The notes under the pieces: model-generated
What the model was told of the DNA's origin: nothing
What the model saw: the letters and a program-made list of their open reading frames with translations, nothing else
Database searches by the model: none
Part shown: in pieces, positions 7,190 through 10,991 of the stretch
Position numbering within the stretch: position 1 is the first letter of the stretch
Layout: the number at the start of each line of letters is the position of its first letter
Program-made: the position numbers and the translations under genes
Assembly (NCBI GenBank): GCA_011525265.1
Contig: WTHV01000262.1
Location: 1-10,991 of the forward strand
Length of the DNA: 10,991 nt
Source: Alphaproteobacteria bacterium
GTDB taxonomy: Bacteria > Pseudomonadota > Alphaproteobacteria > Puniceispirillales > Puniceispirillaceae
Reading direction: 5' to 3'

Positions 7190-8362
7190 TTAAAATTGAT
7201 AAAATGCTGTATCAGGATGGAAGGTAATCCATGCTCTGATAAATTGCTGATAGCTTTGCAATTGCGCTAGCTTCTTGCCCTTTAGTTTGCCGTCTGTGCA
7301 ATGGCCAAGATGTGACCAGCTTGAGCCTGTTTGCGTATCGGTGATGACATCATCTTTCATCACAAATTCCAAAAGCTGACCATCAAGCTTGCGGTCATAA
7401 ACAAAAGCAGATGTTTTTGCCGCATCACTCATAGCCACAATAGCGGCACCATTGACGTCATCATTCACAATTTGCCTATTTTGCAATTCAATTAGATCAT
7501 AGGCTTTTGAAGCGCCATTACAGACAATCCCAACCACGAGCGGCGGTGTCTTTTGCATATGCCAACGCGGAAAGCTTGCTTCAAAGTTCAGCAATTTACC
7601 CAAGAAATGATATTTATTGGCAAAGGTGGGATCATATTGCAAAACAAGGCTATCTGGATGCTTTTCAAGCCAATTTTTCAGTGTCATCTGCTCAAAATAA
7701 ATATCTTCTAGCTGATCACCTTGGCGTAAGCCTTTCGCCGCCTCGCCTGTTTCTTGACGCCACCAGCTTTGGGTGATGCTATCGCGTAATATGGCGTTAA
7801 ATGAAATAGCACCAACAAGCATAAATTCAGGTGTTCCTTCTGGCCAATCAATATCATAGACACGTCCACTGCGGCACATCCCGCAATAGGTGGCCAAAAG
7901 CGGCTTGCCCCCGACAACATCTGATAAGACATGATGGTAAAACAGCATATTCGCAGGATAGGCCTTAGTCTCACCATTCAATGACACACCTATCACCGGC
8001 AGATTCAGGTCAACCTGATTATCCTTGGCATTTGCAAAGACCTTTTGTGTGATAGGAAGAAATTTATAACGACCCACCCAAAATTTATTAAACAACCAAT
8101 AAATGCCACCCCACAGCGCACCGCAGATTACAACGCCAACAACAAAGCTCGAGATATTTTGCGGTGATAATTGCACAACCATCACGATCAACGCAGCACT
8201 CAAGACCAAGCGAAAGAGTCTGATATTTTGCCACATGAAATAGGCCAAATCGATTTGCCACGAAAAGCGCTGTAGAATAGGCGGCGTGCCATTAGCGCTT
8301 AACCCTTTAACAAGCTCTGTCAAAATGAGTATGCCAAAAACAGCAAAAAATAGCGTTTCCAT
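7190..8362 (-). CDS. DUF3179 domain protein with N-terminal membrane anchor
   Basis: A 390-residue protein of unknown function. Three hydrophobic segments (about 3-18, 50-66, 70-92) precede a long soluble region typical of DUF3179. The first half has NGETKAYP (129-136), a cysteine motif YCGMCRSG (159-166; C160, C163) and a SITQSWWRQETGEAAKG stretch. The second half repeats the plan more loosely: VGIVCNGASKAY (277-288), then NDDVNG and TGSSWSHLGHCTDGKLKGKKL (about 345-365), ending in the AWITFHPDT motif. An ATG at 8386 is in frame but has no ribosome site. ATG 8362 has GGGGGA four bases upstream and begins a membrane segment, so I use it. The sulfatase starts 42 bases after its stop, so it may be first in the operon. 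The CxxC pair hints at metal or redox chemistry, which is speculation. Confidence 0.85.
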   Translation of the reverse strand: METLFFAVFGILILTELVKGLSANGTPPILQRFSWQIDLAYFMWQNIRLFRLVLSAALIVMVVQLSPQNISSFVVGVVICGALWGGIYWLFNKFWVGRYKFLPITQKVFANAKDNQVDLNLPVIGVSLNGETKAYPANMLFYHHVLSDVVGGKPLLATYCGMCRSGRVYDIDWPEGTPEFMLVGAISFNAILRDSITQSWWRQETGEAAKGLRQGDQLEDIYFEQMTLKNWLEKHPDSLVLQYDPTFANKYHFLGKLLNFEASFPRWHMQKTPPLVVGIVCNGASKAYDLIELQNRQIVNDDVNGAAIVAMSDAAKTSAFVYDRKLDGQLLEFVMKDDVITDTQTGSSWSHLGHCTDGKLKGKKLAQLQSYQQFIRAWITFHPDTAFYQF

Positions 8363-8565
8363 ATTTCCCCCGAACCGCAAATTCATGTGATGTAAGGTAA
8401 GCAGTCTTCTGTTTGCTCATCACATAAACAATAACATTCTAAAAGCTTGCCAATAGAAATTCTGTTGTTCAATAGGTAAAGTTCACTAGGTGAACCAATT
8501 ATGATTTCTGGCTAGGAGGAAGAAAAATAAGAGGCCAAATAGGCTAAAGCTTTTCGCTTGTGGTT
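8363..8565 (-). other. Intergenic region ahead of the five-gene run
   Basis: 203 bases between the pobA stop and the DUF3179 start. No ORF with coding character is seen on either strand. It contains a perfect palindrome at 8481-8495 and, on the - strand, a TAGAAT that could be a -10 box around 8422-8427, but no convincing -35 at normal spacing. No clear terminator for pobA is visible, so read-through from pobA is possible. It is the most likely place for the promoter of the DUF3179-sulfatase-MBL-TRAP genes. Confidence 0.4.
8481..8495. promoter_or_regulatory. Candidate operator: perfect palindrome GTTCAC-TAG-GTGAAC
   Basis: Two perfect 6-base arms, 3 bases apart, form a 15-base dyad in the noncoding region upstream of the DUF3179/TRAP genes. 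The size and symmetry suit a dimeric helix-turn-helix regulator. A looser relative, GTACGCACAGTGAAC, lies at 9831-9845 upstream of pobA. No regulator can be assigned; the IclR protein at 259-1068 is one candidate only because it is the sole regulator seen here. Confidence 0.4.
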
Positions 8566-9738
8566 TTAAAGTGGCAATCCCACATAATTTTCTGCAAGCG
8601 AAATACGCCCAGCCTCTGAGCTTGTGATATAAGCAAGCTCTGCCTCTTTCATCTTTTGCTCGAACGGGTCATCATTAAACCGATGTGTTAAATTCGTCAG
8701 ATACCATGAAAAGCGCTCTGTTTTCCACACACGTGCTAACGCTGCTTGCGAATAATCTGTGAGTGCCGAATCATCCCCATCAGCGAAATAGGCTGAAAGC
8801 GCTTTCATAAGATAATGAATATCAGAAAAGGCCAGATTAAGGCCTTTTGCCCCTGTCGGCGGCACCACATGAGCCGCGTCACCTGCTAATAACAACCTGC
8901 CAAAACGGATGGGCTCTGCCACAAAGGATCGCAAAGGGGCAATTGATTTTTCCAAAGATGGCCCCGTCACCATTGCCTCTGCTAGTTCAACTGGCAAGCG
9001 GCGGCGCAACTCATCCCAAAAGGCATCATCAGACCATTGGTCAACATGATCAGTCAGATCGCATTGAATATAATAGCGCGAGCGCGTCAAAGAGCGCATG
9101 GAGCAAAGCGCAAAACCTCTTGCATCATTGCCATAAACCACCTCATGCGCAACAGGCGGCGTATCAGATAATAAGCCAAGCCAACCAAAAGGATAAATTT
9201 TCTCATAGGTCTGTATCGCCTTTTCAGGCACACAGGCGCGGCTGACGCCATGATAGCCATCACAACCAACAATAATATCACATGAAATCTGATAGGCTTG
9301 TCCGTGATATGTAAAACTTACAGAAGGGCTATCACTGTCAAAATCATGCGGCATGACATCTGATGCCTCATAAAAAATCGCGCTTTGATGAGAGAGGCGC
9401 AAATCATAAAGATCCTTTGTGACCTCTGTTTGACCATAGGCGGTTACGACCTTACCACCTGTTGAGGCACCAAGCGGGATAGATTCCATTTTCTTATCAA
9501 ATGCAATATTCACGCCATGATGCTTAATGCCTTCTTCGACAAGGCGCTGAGCCGCACCCACCTCATGCATCATATCAACCGTTGTTTGCTCTAAAATGCC
9601 AGCCCTGATGCGTGCCAATACATAATCAGCTGATTGGCGCTCCACGATAACATTATCAATATTGTGTTTATCCAGAAGATTCCCAAGCAAAAGGCCTGCT
9701 GGCCCGGCACCAATAATGACCACTTGTGTGCGTTTCAT
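8566..9738 (-). CDS. pobA: 4-hydroxybenzoate 3-monooxygenase (p-hydroxybenzoate hydroxylase)
   Basis: A 390-residue FAD-dependent class A monooxygenase that converts 4-hydroxybenzoate plus NAD(P)H and O2 to protocatechuate, feeding the beta-ketoadipate or meta-cleavage pathways. Motifs in order: the FAD dinucleotide fold GAGPAG (10-15), RIRAGILEQ (43-51), the DG motif CDGYHGVSR (159-167), the substrate pocket HEVVYGND with Y202, CSMRSLTRSRYYIQC (212-226; S213, R215, Y223), GDAAHVVPPTGAKGLNLA (286-303) and AENYVGLP with Y385 at the C terminus. These match the residues I recall binding substrate and relaying the proton in the Pseudomonas enzyme. A GTG at 9747 is in frame, but MKRTQVVIIGAGP from ATG 9738 aligns with the family N terminus, with AGGAGAGG upstream. 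The protein ends just after the conserved GLP, a few residues short of pseudomonad PobA. No other protocatechuate genes are in the window. Confidence 0.96.
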   Translation of the reverse strand: MKRTQVVIIGAGPAGLLLGNLLDKHNIDNVIVERQSADYVLARIRAGILEQTTVDMMHEVGAAQRLVEEGIKHHGVNIAFDKKMESIPLGASTGGKVVTAYGQTEVTKDLYDLRLSHQSAIFYEASDVMPHDFDSDSPSVSFTYHGQAYQISCDIIVGCDGYHGVSRACVPEKAIQTYEKIYPFGWLGLLSDTPPVAHEVVYGNDARGFALCSMRSLTRSRYYIQCDLTDHVDQWSDDAFWDELRRRLPVELAEAMVTGPSLEKSIAPLRSFVAEPIRFGRLLLAGDAAHVVPPTGAKGLNLAFSDIHYLMKALSAYFADGDDSALTDYSQAALARVWKTERFSWYLTNLTHRFNDDPFEQKMKEAELAYITSSEAGRISLAENYVGLPL

Positions 9739-9925
9739 ACTGCTCACCCTCTCCTAGATAACACCCCATTTCTAGCCAGCCTTATCCCAGAAATACTGCG
9801 CATAATGTGCTTTATGATTCAATAGCAAAAGTACGCACAGTGAACCGCACCGCTTTTGTGATTGTTTGATGATGATTTGGACAGAGTAATACAACAAATA
9901 ATCTTCTGATTATCTCACTCACATA
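9739..9925 (-). other. Upstream region of pobA
   Basis: 187 noncoding bases that should hold the pobA promoter. On the - strand there is AGGAGAGG just before pobA and a TTGCTA (around 9822-9827), but no good -10 at standard spacing. At 9831-9845 lies GTACGCACAGTGAAC, a degenerate version of the palindrome found at 8481-8495. It is flanked by CAAAAG (9826-9831) and CTTTTG (9853-9858), which form a loose inverted repeat. This placement, about 95 bases before the start codon, would suit an activator or repressor site. Confidence 0.3.
9898..9913 (-). terminator. Possible weak terminator after the small ORF
   Basis: ATAATC and GATTAT form a perfect 6-bp inverted repeat with a 4-base loop, 12 bases beyond the stop of the 47-residue ORF. 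On the - strand it is followed by TTGTTGTATT. The stem is AT-rich, so its stability is low, and it could equally be a protein-binding dyad in the pobA upstream region. Confidence 0.3.
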
Positions 9926-10069
9926 TTACTTTTGTTTATTATCCATCTTCTTGCGTAACATCCTTAGACCAATGTAAGCGCCAAGCGCCAACCCTGCCAG
10001 AATGAATGTATCGATGTGAGAGACACGTTCTCCACTAAATAAGGCGATGATTGTATCAATTGGGTTCAT
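9926..10069 (-). CDS. Small hypothetical membrane protein, 47 residues
   Basis: A short ORF in an otherwise empty interval. It begins at ATG 10069 with a GGAG ribosome site 8 bases upstream and ends TAA at 9926. The peptide starts MNPIDTIIALFSGERVSHID, has one hydrophobic stretch (about residues 21-37: TFILAGLALGAYIGLRM) and then a basic, polar tail (LRKKMDNKQK). This follows the positive-inside pattern of single-span inner-membrane miniproteins with the C terminus in the cytoplasm. I recognise no family. Support comes from the ribosome site, the sensible topology, the intergenic position and a plausible AT-rich promoter just upstream. It lies 153 bases after the SHMT-like gene on the same strand. 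If it is not a gene, 9739-10222 is a noncoding stretch of about 480 bases. Confidence 0.6.
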   Translation of the reverse strand: MNPIDTIIALFSGERVSHIDTFILAGLALGAYIGLRMLRKKMDNKQK

Positions 10070-10222
10070 ATGGATGGCTCCTACATACTTATATAACGAT
10101 ACAGTAGACGAGTTGGAAGCAAATAAACAGTCAGTTCTCTTGAATTAAGAAATGTTTGAATCACCTTAATGCTTCCCCCCAACAGGGGTCACTCAAGTCC
10201 AAAGTTGTATCATATTTGTTAC
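10070..10222. other. Intergenic region between SHMT-like gene and small ORF
   Basis: 153 bases with no ORF of coding character. It has the candidate small-ORF promoter near 10088-10118. A short CCCC-AACA-GGGG hairpin lies around 10188-10199, but it lacks a T-run on either strand, so it is not a convincing terminator for the SHMT-like gene. Confidence 0.35.
10088..10118 (-). promoter_or_regulatory. Candidate promoter for the small ORF
   Basis: On the - strand, TTCCAA (10113-10118) is followed after 17 bases by TATATA (10090-10095), with an overlapping TATAAG (10088-10093). The -10 is good and the -35 poor. It would give a short leader containing the GGAG site of the ORF starting at 10069. Confidence 0.3.
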
Positions 10223-10991
10223 TTAGTTAACGAAGTGGATTTTGTTGAACGTGCCGCGCCATTCTTCAACTTCATCTCTGATAGGCACATCATCCAATGC
10301 CTTTTTAATCAGTGAACTCAGCTTCTTGGAATCAGATGCCACCATTCCCCAACGCACCAATTCTGGTGTCCCAATTCTTAGCCCATTCATATCACCATCA
10401 ACAGCGTCAATGGGAAGGCCAATGCCACATGCTAAGAAACCGTGCGTTCTTAATAATTTGGAAGCAGCTTGCCCCCCGTTAAATGCTTGGGCTTCCACAG
10501 CAAATTGATGCGAATTTGTAAAACCATGTTTGCCTCTAAAGATTGGCACACCCAATTTGCTTAGCTCATCGGCCAAAGAAGAGGCCATTTCAATCATTTC
10601 TCTAGCGTAAGCTTCACCAAAATCACGCCAGTCAAGCATTGTAATGGCAAGTGCGGCTGATTTAGATGCGTCAAAGTTTGCGGTCATCCCGGGAAATGCA
10701 ATAGCATCAAGTCTTTCTGCAATATCACTTTCATTAGTCACTATGAGACCGCCAGCTGGTCCTCCGAGGCTCTTATATGTGCTCATTGTCATAAAATGAG
10801 CACCCTCTTTCAGCGGATTTTTCCACGCTTTGCCAGCAATAATTCCACATTGATGAGCAGCATCAAACATGACTTTGGCATTAACTTCGTCTGCGATTGC
10901 TCGTATTTCCGCAACAGGGTGCTCGAAGAGATTGAGGCTGCCACCAATGGTAATTAGCTTTGGCTTCTCTGTTCGAGCAATTGAGCGAAGA
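10223..10991 (-). CDS. Serine hydroxymethyltransferase-like PLP enzyme, C-terminal part
   Basis: About 255 residues of a fold-type I PLP enzyme; the start is beyond the right edge. The frame is open to base 10990, and the ATG at 10870 sits inside conserved sequence, so it is not the start. SHMT-type landmarks: EKPKLITIGGS and EIRAIADEVNAKVMFDAAHQ, the aldimine Asp region of SHMT; the PLP lysine in STYKSLGGPAGG (codon 10772-10774); and the substrate-carboxylate Arg region GLRIGTPELVRWG near the C terminus. Canonical SHMT interconverts serine and glycine with tetrahydrofolate. Several usual residues differ: T-T-H-K reads S-T-Y-K, LRGPRGG reads LGGPAGG, and the FPGxQGGPLMH loop reads FPGMTANFDASK. 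This suggests a paralogue with altered chemistry or substrate, for example an aldolase or a different hydroxymethyl acceptor, rather than housekeeping GlyA. The fold call is firm, the reaction is not. Confidence 0.8.
   Translation of the reverse strand, partial: LRSIARTEKPKLITIGGSLNLFEHPVAEIRAIADEVNAKVMFDAAHQCGIIAGKAWKNPLKEGAHFMTMSTYKSLGGPAGGLIVTNESDIAERLDAIAFPGMTANFDASKSAALAITMLDWRDFGEAYAREMIEMASSLADELSKLGVPIFRGKHGFTNSHQFAVEAQAFNGGQAASKLLRTHGFLACGIGLPIDAVDGDMNGLRIGTPELVRWGMVASDSKKLSSLIKKALDDVPIRDEVEEWRGTFNKIHFVN

Noticed and set aside
8363..8386. Longer DUF3179 start at ATG 8386
   Set aside because: No ribosome site precedes it, whereas ATG 8362 has GGGGGA upstream and starts at a membrane segment. 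It cannot be fully excluded.
8847..9245. 132-residue + strand ORF opposite pobA
   Set aside because: It is a shadow of pobA on the other strand, His/Gln-rich with no domain character, and the - strand protein is unmistakable.
10188..10199. CCCC-AACA-GGGG hairpin as terminator of the SHMT-like gene
   Set aside because: The stem is only 4 bp and neither strand shows a T-run after it.

Overview
This window looks like part of the chromosome of a marine-type alphaproteobacterium. Base composition is moderate, roughly mid-40s percent GC by eye. The gene content (a TAXI-type TRAP transporter, sulfatase-family hydrolases, an IclR regulator, aromatic monooxygenase PobA) and tight gene packing fit SAR116-like or related oligotrophic lineages. 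That placement is inferred from style and family content; no rRNA or phylogenetic marker is present.

Layout. At the left edge, on the + strand, is the 3' end of an aldehyde dehydrogenase gene, followed 52 bases later by an IclR-family regulator. Everything else is on the - strand. Reading leftward from the right edge: the 3' part of a divergent serine-hydroxymethyltransferase-like PLP enzyme; a probable 47-residue membrane miniprotein; 4-hydroxybenzoate 3-monooxygenase (pobA); then a compact run of five genes. These five are a membrane-anchored DUF3179 protein, a formylglycine-type sulfatase/phosphonate monoester hydrolase-like enzyme, a metallo-beta-lactamase-fold alkylsulfatase-like enzyme, a fused TRAP permease and its TAXI substrate-binding protein. 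The run ends at a clear rho-independent terminator that lies between it and the converging IclR gene.

How the genes may work together. The sulfatase and MBL genes are 2 bases apart, the MBL stop overlaps the permease start (TGATG), and the binding protein follows after 32 bases, so these four are very probably one transcript. The DUF3179 gene, 42 bases upstream, may be its first member. Neither hydrolase has an export signal. The simplest reading is an import-then-hydrolyse system: a periplasmic TAXI protein captures an anionic substrate, the TRAP permease imports it, and two structurally unrelated ester hydrolases (one alkaline-phosphatase superfamily, one MBL fold) act on it in the cytoplasm. 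A sulfate ester or phospho/phosphonate ester is the natural guess, but the substrate cannot be read from sequence. This is the most interesting part of the window.

Other points of interest are an unusual formylglycine motif in the sulfatase, an SHMT-like protein with several altered active-site positions, a small membrane ORF with a good ribosome binding site, and a perfect 15-base palindrome ahead of the five-gene run with a degenerate relative upstream of pobA.
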